DNA of 64,000 nucleotides from Zhengitettix transpicula (Eukaryota > Arthropoda > Insecta > Orthoptera > Tetrigidae): contig CM073590.1 in assembly GCA_037074705.1 (NCBI GenBank), positions 162,128,746 to 162,192,745 on the forward strand, given 5' to 3'. The position numbers and the translations under genes were made by a program. This document shows positions 11,425-23,879 of the stretch, piece by piece. How positions within the stretch are numbered: the first letter of the stretch is position 1; each line of letters opens with the position of its first letter. The notes beneath the pieces were generated by a model that saw nothing but the letters and a program-made list of their open reading frames with translations, was not told the origin of the DNA and searched no databases.

Positions 11425-14400
11425 TTCACCGGGAAATCCTACGGTAATTATAAGTACAAGTGTTTTAAATGATGACTTATTTAACCTGGTGTAAGATATA
11501 GAGTAAATTAATAAAATTAATAAAATTTTCCATTATTTAAAATGTAAAAAAAGGATGTAACTTTCATTGTAAAAACATAAATGAATATAATTGGAAATTT
11601 AGTGTGTTTAATTTACTATATCACCATTTTTATTGTTATTGTCTAATTATAAACAGAAGCACTTCAAGCAGACACATAAATAAAAGTTACTGTAACTAAC
11701 ACAGACCACAAATTTATTATTTTCACTGATCCTTGGGCGACAGGACACCACCTGCGCACTCTCATTAGTTCCGTCAGTTGAAATATGAACAAAAAATTCA
11801 AATAGTATAAATATTTCGTAAGTAGGCTGAAATATCTCCAATATACAAAGTTTGTATCCAGTTTTATGAAGAGCGGTTTACAATTTATTCGACAATTATT
11901 TCCAGATAGAATTCACATTAAATATTTCTAAGCTAAGACGAGAATGATGTAATATTGCAATACCATGTAATAGAAGGTGAGTTAAAGAAGTGAGTGATAT
12001 ATTGACAGTCAACGTGTCTATTTGCTGAGAATTCATCTTTAGTGAGTAGCGGACACAGGCTAATTTACCAGTATGTTATTAATTAGTTACCCTTTAAAGG
12101 ATCATCAATACGATATGGATTGGTGTGTTCGGATCCTTACAAGAGTGATTCAGCTAAAAATATTGGCAACGTACAAATGGAGGTGTTAAGTCTCTGGGAG
12201 GAGGAAAACGATTTGTATCAGCGCGTTACACAAATATAACGAAGCTAATTCGGTATGGGAGAAAATAATACTAATTCCATCTAATTGAGAAAGTAAAGCT
12301 ACGGAGGATGTATGTGGAAATATATTGAACCAAGTAGATTTGCCTCAATAATAACTCAAAACAAATTCCTGGAAAAATCAGAAAATGTGCAAAAATCTAA
12401 ATATCGTATTTGATATTCGTGTGATTTCAATTACGCATAGCGAAAAAGAACCCTAAAATTGTGTAACCTTACAATTTTTTAAAATTAATTTCGCAGTCTA
12501 AATTATATTATATAAATGAGCGGCACAGACTACCGGAAAGGCAGTTATCACTTGACAGTGACAATGACGATGACAGTGGCTGCCATAGAAACGTCGTGGC
12601 CTAAGCCTATTCTCAGTCGGTTGGAAGCCCAAGAATCACTCGAGCTATTTTATATTTATTTATTTACTACTTAAATTGTTTTCTTCATATTTGCAATGGA
12701 AACCTTTTAAATATTTTTATATCAAAATGTACGTAAGTTGTAGTTAAATGCTGGGTCTAAATCTACATTCGTTTAGTTACATTTTCTCTTACAAACTACT
12801 CTTTTCCTTAGAATAATAACAGGGAGTACTGAAAAAGCATCGGAAAATTTATTTATTATAGATGAATAGATAAGCAGTTATTACAGGAGAAGAACTTGGG
12901 CTATTGCGTATTCTAGAACTTGAGTGAAGAGTTCATGGCATTACATTGTGACAAAAAGTAGAATGTCTGCAGAAACAATTTAAGACATGACGGACACACC
13001 AGATAAATAAGAGTTTTTAAATATTCCTGGATTTTATCCAGAAATATTGGTTCATATTATTTAAGTTCATTAATAAAATTTAGTAGATTTTGACGTTTCG
13101 TATTCATAAATCACTACGTTATCCGACGTTACAATAAGTATCTTTTATACCTGCATACTTACTATTAATTTGCGATTATTATTTTGGGATTGAGCCAATA
13201 AACTCCTATCCCACACTTATTTTCAACTTCACTCTTGACAAATATTGAAAATAATTATCATCATTAAGGTATTGATTGATTTGTGCACTTCAGCCGTTTA
13301 ATTGAACGAAATTATAAATAACTGTTGGAGCATCATAGTATTTACAATTGAATGAGACGAAAACCGTAAATGTAATGCGTGACAAGCGCAATTAAAAGAC
13401 CAATAATGTATGTTGAGGTCTCTGAGGAGGCCAAGAATTACCTTGACAATGCTTCGAGGCCATCAATCATCTGGCTAGATTATTCAGCCTGAGCCCCGAT
13501 TCATAATATCAAGCCGGAGATCTCACATAAAGCGGATTCAGCCCAGAGAATCTCCTTGACTTAAGTTTGTAGTCATCGAAGTAATCATTACTTATTCTAC
13601 TCCTAGATGATAACAACCATATTATGGCGCGGAAGTTTCTGCTGAGAGAAATGACGAGAATTAAATTGATAAAGTTATTGTTTTAATAAATTTAGTGATT
13701 ATAATATTTTACAGTTGCGACCTATCTAGATAAATTTACTCGCCCATTAAAGATTGAACGGTTAAAAATATAATTGCTCCGTTTAAGAGAAAATATTTCA
13801 TGAGCTTATGATTTAGGGGCTTGTATAAAAACTTTAGAGGAATTCATTGAATTAAAAGGAAAGAAGCATGTTTATATACTACAAATAACTAATCATAATT
13901 ACTTCACATAAAATCACGACGAAAGTAATGATGTCTCGCAAACATTTTAAAGATATAATTTATAAACAAATAACGACACTGTACGACGTATTAGAAACCA
14001 ATTAATAAATGGCGGTACTTAATATCCACGTTTACACGGAAAGTTTTGCATCTGGTCTCTCATAAAATACATTTTTGACATCCAAATTTCTTACTATTTT
14101 ACGAACTTTTAGTGAGACTGCAGTTGAAAATTAAAAATGTGGGGCAGAGGGAGGAAAGGACGAAATATTAGGAAATCGGCGCTCCGAAAAGAGAGAAATT
14201 TTCTATATGTGATATTGAGTCTTTTTCTAGGAAGTGGGGTGCTTTATTCAATAATTTTTACCTTCTGAAAAAATTCGTGTTCCATATTTTCGTCTAGTAT
14301 TTATTCACTTCTTCTCGAAGTTTATCCAAGTGTTCTCTAAATTTAGAAACCCGTCGAATGTTTTCCCTTATATTATCCAATTTAAATTTGGACAGTTTCC

Positions 14401-17029
14401 TGTTGTCATCGTAGACACAAGATTGACAGAAGGTGAACTTTTCTGTCTGTACAATACAGGAACACAGTACACTCACTTGCATTACTTCCCTAATACCTAC
14501 GTCTTGCTTTTTGCTGGACGTGATTCAATAGTCTAAAGTACTCGCCTGTACCTCGGATGTGTTTCAGCTTAGAGAAGGGGGTAGAGAAGGGCTTCGATGA
14601 TGGGGTTTGCTTAGGGCCTGGAAACTGTGGGGCAATATGGCGCCGATAACTGATGTCGGGGAGGCGCTGTTGCGCAAAAGGGGGTGCGCAATCGAGTTCC
14701 AAAGGAGAGAGTCTCATTGCGGCGCTGTCTTGCCATACTCCGCGGCTCTATCGAAATAATCTCAAATGAAATTTTGTTTATTTCGTGTGAAAACGCCATA
14801 CGTGGAATATTACACTATATTACACTAGGGATTTCGATTCTTCCATACATTAAATAATGTTACACAATTCATTAAGTATGATTTGAATATTGCGAAACGT
14901 ATCGCTCACTTTCAGTTCCATTCTCTTATCCTCATATTTTAATGTACTTGACTATGAAATATAGTACGCTGTGTAATATTATCCGAAAATTGAATTGTCT
15001 ATTTAAAACTTAGTATAAACAAAGCTTGTATAAACATCAAAGACCAAACAAGAACTTTTCTTCTATTGCGTTTACGTCTTTGCACTTATACTTATTGTAC
15101 TTCTTGACAACCCTTTTTTAACCTAACGTTTTTGGTTTTTAATGTCAATGTCATTTTCAAAAAATCAGAACGACTGTCCACTTCATATCCTCGTAAATAC
15201 TGCTACCGTGATTTTAATTTTTAGAATACTCGAACTGTTCAGCCACGATACCGTGACATTCTTTGTACGGCAATAAAATAATACAAACCAATAGTTCAGT
15301 TTAAACAATAAGAACTGGGTATAGTTGTAAGCAACGGTAAATTGTATATTTATCATATTATTCAAAATTAACTCTCAATATAATGTATTACTGTACTTTA
15401 GTTAATTTAATTCAAGAATTGACAATTCGAATCAGTATTAAAAAACGTAACCTTAATTAAATATCAAAATAGAAACTAACTAAGAAATTCTCGGTATAGT
15501 TAAGAATAATTATGAAATAGATAATTATAATGTTATTATTTTTGTTAAATATTTTTTGAAAATACGTAAAACTTAAATCAGAGAAAAACATGCCGATGTT
15601 TTACTTTTAAATACATAAACATATCTTGATGCATTAGATTGCCTCAATTATAGACTTGTGTATAATTAGACAATATTTTCTGTGTATATAATTTTACGTT
15701 TTAAATATCGAACAATAAATTGAATTTACTAATATTTATTGAAGCGTCAATGAAGACATTATAATGTAAATGACTAGATCGTTATCATATTAATAATTTT
15801 TTTAAAATAAATTTTTAATAAATTATCTTATGTTTGTCCATATAGACAGTTTGAAAATAAGCCGTCTTAATTACGATGACGAATTGTAGAATTATTTCTA
15901 AAATGAATAGAGACCAGAAAGTTAGAATTAAACTCGTGTTCTTCTGTTACCTATGAAACGATCAAGATATGAAGTAATTATTTAAATTATCTGTCATATT
16001 CAGATAAATTAAATTAATTAGAAAATAATATTCACATGCTAATTATTTAGTTAACACATTTTTTGCCGTTTCTTGAGTCATAATGTGCTACTTGAAGAAT
16101 ACGAATTTTTAGGACTGTAAATCTTTTTTAATCTTATTAGAGAATTATTTGAAGAACATATTTTAATATGCAAGATATTTTACAGTTTAAACACTATATT
16201 TATTATTTTGAATATACGAAGAAATATCCAGTGATAAGAACAAGATAAGATTTGAGACAATTAATAAGCTTATTATCCGAATATGATCGCCATTTACAAT
16301 ATCGCAGGTTCTCTTTCCTTAAAGCAAGGGTATTTACCTTTCCGGTAAAATATGGAACCAACGATATCAATTCTGATAGACTGTATAAATATAGACAATA
16401 CTTTAGTAAGTATTAGCCAAGGTACATTGGCTCTAAGATGTTACGAAAATCCTGTTAGAGGTCACCTTGCATACTTGAATCTGGATAATCAACATTGAAT
16501 TTTATGACGACTTTATCATGATGTTTTATTAATGTTAATAATTGAAATATGAGTTTTATAAATTTACGAGTACATAATATGTATCATGAGATGATTTAAC
16601 ACATTATGGAACACAAAGATAATTGAACCCCTTATAAAAATTCAGAGTTCTTATGTAGTCTTTTGCTGAGAAACTCGCAACCTAAATAAACATACGAGTA
16701 CTTTTATTCATGAGCTTACAAACGATCACTCAGACGCAACGGCACAATGGACGTGACAGGAAAGGCTTTTATTGAATAGGATTGTATTTCATAAATCAAT
16801 AGCGGCAAAATGAAGCGGAGATTCGGTTGTTGACTCTGCTTAAGTATTCATACTACTTATTTACGTGATACGATTCCTCAAAACGAAGTATAATTACTTT
16901 TCAGTATGATGTAAGCTCATATCCGTCCATTCTCAAGTAGGACCTTCGTTACAAATCCGTAATGATAATGAAATGACGTTTTACTTTTATTTCTTGGTAA
17001 TGGAAATGCACAATTTATTGCTAACATAA
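11425..17029. other. AT-rich intronic sequence, no recognised feature
   Basis: About 5.6 kb without a recognisable element. The patches around 12520-12650, 13420-13580 and 14560-14760 are less AT-rich, but no frame, splice pair or repeat identity stands out in them. Confidence 0.35.
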
Positions 17030-17031
17030 TA

Positions 17032-18257
17032 CGATGGTTGCTTGATAAATCTGGTTAATTTTTATGGAAGAGTGCGAAATTTTTCACTTTCGCACTATTC
17101 TTGGTAATCATGATCCTTTCAAATATATTCCTAAAAGTTTAAAACATTTGCCAGTCGCAGTTTACTGTTGACAGACTCTTGTAGTGTTAGTGGAGACAAT
17201 GGGAAAAACTAGTTTCACGCTGTAATTAAACACTTTCATTTCAAGAGTTAGACAGCAGCACAATTCAAAAACGAATTGTTGAAGTTCATGTGGACTCTGC
17301 GCCAGTATTGATGACCATTTACTTCTGGATTAATGAGTTAAAACGGGGTCGCAGAAGTACAGAAGATGAAACTCGCACCGGCCGCCCAATTGAGGTCACC
17401 ACTCAGGAAAACATCGAAAAAGTTGACAATATAGTAATGGAAGATCGCAGACCAAAAGTGCGCGAGCTAGCTGATGCCGTACGCTTCTCACCTGAACGAG
17501 TGCATTTCATCCTGCATGAAAAAGCTTTGTGCGCGATGGGTGCCGCGACTGTTGACACTGGACCCCAAACGGATTCGGAAAAACTTTTCTTCGAAGAATT
17601 TAGCATTGTTTAGGCGTAACCCCACTAGACTTTCTGCGCAGATTCGTAACCGCCGATGAAACTTGGATCATCACTACACTCCAGAGACCAAAAACACAAT
17701 CAAAACAATAAACCAATACCGAAAAAGGCAAAGAATGTTTTTTCAGCTGGAAATGTGATCACCACTATATTTTGGGATTATCGGGGTATAATAATAAAAT
17801 ATTATTTGGAAATGGGCACAACCATGACTGGGCTCTATTATGCTGCTCTGCTGGATCGTTTGAAACGGGTGCTGATTGAGAAAAAACCAAGATTAGCGCG
17901 CAAGAATGTGTTGTTTCACCAGGACAAGGAAACCAGAGCACACAGCAGCAGTCTCAATGGCGAAAGTGGACGAGTTGGGATTCGAATTGGTTTCTCATCC
18001 ACCCTATTCATCAGACCTAGTACCAAGTGACTTCTTCTTGTTCTCGAACTTCAAAATTTGGTGTGGTGGGAATAAATTTTCATAAATCAAGACGTGGTCG
18101 ATTGACGTGATGGGGTATTTTGCAGAAAAAATATTCTTTAGACATTGGTTGAGCCAAGTGTGTAGTCAAGAAAGAAGACTATGTTAAGAAATAAAGTAAG
18201 TTTTCTAAAAAAAATTGTTTTTGTTATGTTTTTATACGATATATCAAACAACCCTTG
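17032..18257 (+). mobile_element. mariner element 2, decayed, mellifera-type
   Basis: The left end CGATGGTTGCTTGATAA (from 17032) is the inverse of the right end ATATCAAACAACCCTTG (to 18257) with about three mismatches. TA lies outside each (17030-17031 and 18258-18259). The length of 1226 bp is close to the usual 1.3 kb. The encoded transposase belongs to the mellifera-like group by its WVPRLLT and FHQD motifs. It is older than mariner element 1, judging by the more diverged ends and coding region. Confidence 0.85.
17278..18198 (+). pseudogene. mariner transposase remnant, multiple frameshifts
   Basis: Recognisable pieces in order are GRPIEVTTQENIEKV and VRELADAVRFS (17380-17490), ERVHFILHE, then in the next frame LCARWVPRLLT (about 17530), TADETW with the first catalytic Asp (about 17650), IFWDYRGI (about 17770), LLDRLKR, VLFHQD with the second Asp (about 17920), and in another frame VPSDFFLF with the third Asp (about 18020). 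The reading frame changes at least three times and the N-terminus is disrupted before 17278. It cannot make a working protein. The three Asp-containing blocks fit D,D34D. Confidence 0.88.
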
Positions 18258-18259
18258 TA

Positions 18260-19500
18260 CAAAAGGCAAAAGTCCTGAGACTATTCAATCATTGAGGTCC
18301 ATGATATTTTTAGATTTCAATTCAGTTGAAGAGACGTGCAGGAGGAATGCAAAGAAATTGGCTCTCGAAAGAATTCGAAAGATAATAATAGAAAAAATAT
18401 GAAATCCTATAGAAATATAATTGAGTTCCCTGTTCGTGTAACGCAAAAAAATGATGAAATTTTTCTTTTAGTAACTAAGGGCTAATAGAAATTTCTGTTA
18501 AGGCATACAAAGTTGTATAGCATTGAATGAGTTACAACGAAGAGTCCTGAATTTCAACACGGCCGATAACATCGAATTTAACGTGATACTTGACAGGACC
18601 ATTTCTTGACTTGTATGACCAAAGTCAAACTCTTCATTCGATCGACAGACAAATCCACTCGAACACAAAGGATTGCCTTGGTTCCAACTTGCGCAGTTCA
18701 AGTTTTATAGATGTTAACAAAAATATTTTGAGAATAAATTATATTTAAAGGTGATCTGCTAAACCTTCGTTTATTCTATACGCTCATGTCCAATTATTTT
18801 TCTCGAATAGAGGGAGAATGTGACCTGATCACTTGTCCAGCACCCGAAACGAACTCGAGAACGTGCAAGTATACTCAAGATGCCATCAATAGAACTAGGA
18901 ATTCTATTTTTGGTCATGTTATACTACTAGGTTCGCAGATAGCTATTGGACAATTTATTCTCTGGGATAATATCTCTGGTGAAACATTCACAGATTTGGT
19001 GCAAATAATTCAACGGGAATGTCGAAAAACGTGCTCATCATGCCAAATTTCAAATATATAACTGAGAAGATGGTACAGATTTATTTTGGGTTTGAATTAT
19101 TTGGAAATTTTGGATATAAAATTAAGAATGTGAGGAGATTTTACTCAAATAAATAGAACAGTTTAGACTCTAATGTCATAACTTTGAACTCTTCCTTTAA
19201 TCCAATTCGCATAGGATAAAATCTCTCAACAGTTTCCGTACGGTTGTCAAGAAATTTCATTAATGACTCTGGGTAACTGTACCTCGAAGTACTACCCCTT
19301 GTTGTGGGAGGAGTGCGTTTGCCAGTTCTAGCATAAAGACTTCATAGCACTCAGAGTTACTTACTGCCGAATTACGTCCAAAATAACCAATCTGAAGACG
19401 TTAAAAGTAAACTTTTTTCAGTGATGTAAACCTCCCAATGTAGCAACTTTTATCTCTGTTGTTCTGCAATGCCATGTTTGGTGTAATATTCCGTGATTAC
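18260..19500. other. intronic sequence, no recognised feature
   Basis: An open frame at 18786-19061 contains several cysteines but matches no family I recognise and lacks splice or promoter support. Confidence 0.35.
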
Positions 19501-19900
19501 GCATATCTTTGTCAGGTGGGTTGGCCTGCAAGTGTAACGAAGGCGCTGTGTGCGCGTGCGCTTTGCGCTGGTCAATGTTTCCAAGGCTGCGCCCTGCACC
19601 TCCCCCCCTCGACTCCCCCCACCCCCTGGCACTGCAATGCGGCTCCCTCCCCCTCCCCCGCCCACGCTACCACTCCGCGCGGCAAAGGCTTGCGTACGAT
19701 TCATATTCCCGCCGCGCACACCAAAATTCGAGAAATATCGCCATTCTGCAACGCTGGTATCGATTACTCGCCATCAAGGCCATTAAGCACTGCGTGGAAG
19801 TTGTGCGTACGTCTCAGCATTTTACTACCGCGGGGATTAATAGTACCGGACCGAGTGCTTGCCAATATCCTCAATGGCTCAATCTGTTGCAGATGAAGTT
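19500..19900. other. GC- and CpG-rich island of unknown role
   Basis: About 19530-19700 is far richer in GC than its surroundings, with C-runs and many CG dinucleotides. It is open in several frames on both strands, which is what GC-rich DNA produces by chance. No family similarity is visible. It could be an intronic regulatory element or part of an unknown repeat. Confidence 0.35.
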
Positions 19901-20194
19901 TAACTTCCTCTCTAGAGTTATTCAAATCAAGGGTTTCCGGATGAATTTCGTAACGAGCTTACCGATAGAGAACTTTTGATAACGCTTGCACTGTCAAAGT
20001 AGAACTTGTCCGCAGTTTTCATCAGTTCTGATTACTCTGTGACCTCGTGATAAAGAAGACGTACAAGTCTAATAATACTTCCATATTATTTATCCGTTTT
20101 AATCTTTGTACCTTCTACATAGACTTCGGATCAATAAATATATTACATCAAAGAGAAGTGTAAATTATTAATTTAATGTAATAAATAAAAATGG

Positions 20195-20196
<2 letters not shown>

Positions 20197-20249
<53 letters not shown>

Positions 20250-20252
20250 TAT
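20197..20252. repeat. AT microsatellite
   Basis: About 28 AT dinucleotides with one AC interruption near 20243. No LTR is attached here, unlike several other TA arrays in the window. Confidence 0.95.
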
Positions 20253-20934
20253 TCCTCATCAACGTAATACATCGAGCAACCTTGGTACATATTTTCCTCA
20301 CGATAGAGAAAAATCGCTGTGGGTGTACTACACGTCTAACATCCCTAGGGGCAGATGCAATCTTCAAAGAAAGTGTAAATTAGTACTTAAATATTATAAT
20401 AACATAATATGATGTTTAATGCATTACGTTAATTATAACCTCTATACCTTTTTCTGGCCTCACGACTGGAAGGTGTTAATTAATGGAGCGTATAACTCGC
20501 TGAAAGAGTTCGTAGATAGAAAGGACAGATTATATCCTCTTTAATAAAATAGTTTGCTGGTATCCTATCAAGTTCAGATATAATTTTGTAGAATTAAACT
20601 GCCGACTTATTTTCTTTTTCATATTCGACGGGAATCGCAGTAAGGTTTGCTGTTGGAAATACGTCGAATGAAAATTGAATATTGATCTAGTCATCATTTA
20701 TTTAATGACTGTTACTTAACGTTGCTTTATATTATTGTAAATTATAATGTTTGTTGTTTAAAGTTTGTAATTTAATATTTTAATTTTTTATTGTTATCTT
20801 ATATTATGACGTATCAAATTTCCTCGTATGAGGACTAATGGAATGAATAATAAATCCAATCTAAATTGCAATGTTTACGTATATTATTTAAATATCGTAA
20901 GTCTCCTGAATGACACAGAAATCTTTTTTATAAT
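20253..20934. other. AT-rich intronic sequence, no recognised feature
   Basis: Nothing recognised. Confidence 0.4.
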
Positions 20935-21060
20935 TATAAATAAAGGGTCTTGAGTCGGAAAATATTTATTATCAACAATTTAAATACACTGACGTTTCGT
21001 GCTAGTTTTAGGACCTCTTCAGGTTTAGTAATTTTAAATTGGATGCGACAATTCAGGAGA
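20935..21060 (-). repeat. short repeat with hammerhead-like core, copy 1
   Basis: Related over about 100 bp to 63490-63600. On the minus strand 21023-20991 reads CTGAAGA, then a hairpin (GTCCTA / TAGCAC, five of six pairs), then GAAAC-GTC. This matches the hammerhead consensus CUGANGA-stem II-GAAAC-GUH with one extra G before stem II. Stem I is not evident, so activity is doubtful. Confidence 0.5.
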
Positions 21061-22124
21061 AGCAACAATTATTAATAATGATGAAATAATATCTGGCATT
21101 TATAATATAATAATAAATGAGGTAGTTTCTTTATTTCCTTGTAATAATATAAATATCAGATACTTTTCATCATTATTATTCTTCATCGTTATTTGAATTT
21201 GACCGATCATGTCAGTTCCTCGTAGTAATTTTCTTTATGCGGTAGAACTGAGAAATTAGAGATGTGTTTTCTTCTGGTTTCAATTCATTTGTGTGATAGA
21301 ATAATTGAGTAAAATTGAGAGGATGTTTACCAAGCACACTTTTGCCTGTAAAGTAAACTCTTGTGTTTTACTGTGAAAGATTTTAGTTTTATTATATAAT
21401 AATAATTTTATTTCGTGAAAAGCTACTTATTTACAATGTATACAATTTTTTAAACACATGAAATTACGTATCTAAATAAACTATTCTGAGATTTCCTGAG
21501 TGTATCACAGTTTCTGATTTATTTCGTGAAACCCCTTATCTATTAACTTAATTGATGTAATGAATTAATTAATACGTGAATTAAAGTAAATATTACGATG
21601 TTTGTTAAAATAAGTAAGTGAAATATAGAATTTTTTAAAACGAAAATATGTCTCCGCATCTAGTAGATCGATATTTATATTCGCAATGTGGCAAATAAAG
21701 AAGAACTATATTACTTGCACGGTCCGAAAAACATAATAATAATATACTTTTCAATAAGAAGCTCAACGTATGTAAATCTGATGAAGATTCATGTATAAAG
21801 ACGTTGATTCAATTCAAGAAAAATTCTCGAAAAATAGGTACAGATTAAAAAATTACTCATATAAAAAGTTAATATTTTCGAGGGGCCCATTATCTCCTCA
21901 TAAAGTTTGAAAAGTTACTTTAATTTCACCTAATATATATATATATATTTTCTTTAATATGAATATAGCAATTGTCAAGATACCTCTTACAATTATTGTT
22001 GTTTCCTTGCCAATATGGCCTTTTTTTATCTACATACCGTTCATTAACGTAATAAGTATAAACAGTGGGTAAATCGTAATTTTGTTCTCCCAGAAAGCAT
22101 TTATCCAGCTTAATATGATGTAAC
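21061..22124. other. AT-rich intronic sequence, no recognised feature
   Basis: Nothing recognised apart from a short TA run near 21932-21950. Confidence 0.4.
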
Positions 22125-22200
22125 TGTTTGTAGTTGTCAACATCACAACCTCGCCTCACTGAGGTACCGAGATCGAATCCCGGCACGGATGTTTGTGTTC
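22125..22200 (+). repeat. tRNA-like SINE head
   Basis: Box B-like GAGATCGAATCCCGG at 22169-22183 lies about 35 nt after a weak box A-like region, followed by CACGGATGTTTGTG, a common SINE-type continuation. The end of the body was not located. Confidence 0.5.
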
Positions 22201-22432
22201 GTCGTGGTCATGAAAACTGGCCTTAAGTCTGAGAGAGAATCGTCACACTGACAATGAGTCGTGTAACATGACAGTTTGGAAGCTTTTCCTTCAATGGGCT
22301 GTAGCTCCAAGGAAAAGTTATCAATCTTTATGTAATATACGTTCGTCATTGGTATGTATATAACTGTAATTTAGACTCTATTCAACCACGTTTAGAGATT
22401 TATAAAACGAATATAAAATTAGTCTAATGCAC

Positions 22433-22595
22433 TATTTTTTTAGAAGGACAGGCTGCAGGCTACAGGGGGACAATCCACACGCGGGTAACTTCCCTTTAAT
22501 AGCATCGGAAGGAATTTACAAGGGGAGATGTGGAAGGGTAGAGCAAGATAGCGAAGGGTTAACGAGGAAAGCGATGCAGGACAAGCCAACGACGA
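22433..22595 (-). repeat. R1 retroposon copy 2 (short, diverged)
   Basis: It starts with a T run, then GGCTGCAGGCTACAGGGG and the R1 block CTTCCCTTTAATAGCATCGG. Only the 3' third of R1 is present, and it is more diverged than the other copies. Confidence 0.65.
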
Positions 22596-22750
22596 TTATT
22601 TAAAAATCATTGTATACTTAACGTCTGAATATTAATTTTAAAAAAAATTGATCTAGATTACAGACAAGAATTTTTTCATAATTTTTTTGAAACTTAATTG
22701 TTATACTTTTGATCTGCCGTAGGTATTTAACAAGCATATGATATAATTGA

Positions 22751-22885
22751 AATGAAGGTAGAACGCATTATGAGAACCAAAGATATAGAAACAAATAAGT
22801 CGTCTTTGACACTAAGTGTTAAAGTTTTGCCCTGTATATGTCAAAAATGACATCTTTGGTTCTTATATATGCTTTCCATCTTCAG
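22751..22885. repeat. imperfect hairpin, about 135 nt
   Basis: Arms 22751-22784 and 22852-22885 pair with a perfect inner segment AGAACCAAAGAT / ATCTTTGGTTCT. It lies immediately before LTR copy b. It could be a small MITE, or less likely a precursor RNA. Confidence 0.5.
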
Positions 22886-22896
22886 TTTACCTATAT

Positions 22897-23875
22897 TGTA
22901 GGAATTGGTAATTAAGGCATTGTTCTAATTGAAAAGTTGAATTGTAGAGGATTCATTATTGGTGGATATAGCGAACAGCAAGTAGAACACAGTAAAAGAA
23001 CGAACAGTTGGGCAGCGGACAGCAAGTAGAACAGAGTAAAAGAACGAACAGTTGGGCAGTAAACGGCGAGATGTACAGATTAAAATTCTAATTCACGAAA
23101 ACCTGAACAATCTTTGTCAGTCAGCAGTGAAGACTGAAAGGTCTAATTTAAAGAACGAGAAAGTGTTCCAGTAACCAGTACGCTGTTATATCAAAAATGC
23201 AGAAACTGAACTAGTCTTCAGTCAACAGACAAAACCAATGAGGTGCATTTTCAACAGAAATCCACGAGATCTACAAATCCAGGTTGCAGTAAATCATCGA
23301 GAATCGACAAAGTTATTTTAAACCAACTAACAAACTACGCTAATTAGAGTCTGTGAACATTTAGAGTCTGTGAGTAATTAGAATCAGTGATATCCCCAAA
23401 ATTGTGCACGAAAAGTTAAAATGAGACCTGGGCTGCCGTAAGTAGAAAGAAAACTTTAAAATCATTGTAAACCACGTTTAAAAGATAAACGTCAGATCAT
23501 TCTTTAATTATCGATAAAATGAGATCTTTAATTATTCAGATCATTCTTTATTTCTTGATAAAAATTGAAATTGTTTAAATTCAATCTTTGGTATTATTTC
23601 TTCAGCAACAAATTTCGTCTATGTTCAGATGCATTGATTCCCATATAAAGCAAATGTAATTTTTATGATTTTGATTATATAAATTCTGCCATTATCAAAC
23701 CCAGTTCAAGACCCTGAGATCCCAAATATGTTGTGATTTGAATACTTGTTTTAAAATTGTTAATAAATCTTGTTTAATAGTTTTCACGTAATAGTTCTTG
23801 TCATTTAAAAACGCCACATAATTCATATAATGAATTATTGTCAAAAGATGCAAGCTAAATATATAAATTATTACA
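22897..23875 (+). mobile_element. solo LTR copy b (ATAT target duplication)
   Basis: 979 bp, TGTAGG...TTACA, flanked by ATAT at 22893-22896 and 23876-23879. The surrounding DNA is not a TA array, so the 4-bp duplication is informative. It has a 44-bp tandem duplication at about 22973-23060, three GAATCAGTGA-like blocks near 23350, donor-like CCGTAAGT at 23436-23443, the motif ATTATCAAACCCAG at 23691 and AATAAA near 23760. Order and content match the other LTR copies. Confidence 0.8.
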
Positions 23876-23879
23876 ATAT

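Noticed and set aside
18786..19061. Cysteine-containing 91-codon frame
   Set aside because: No family recognised, and no promoter, splice or conservation evidence.
19459..19979. Overlapping open frames of 78-156 codons in three frames
   Set aside because: All lie over the same GC-rich patch, with biased composition and no recognisable domain.
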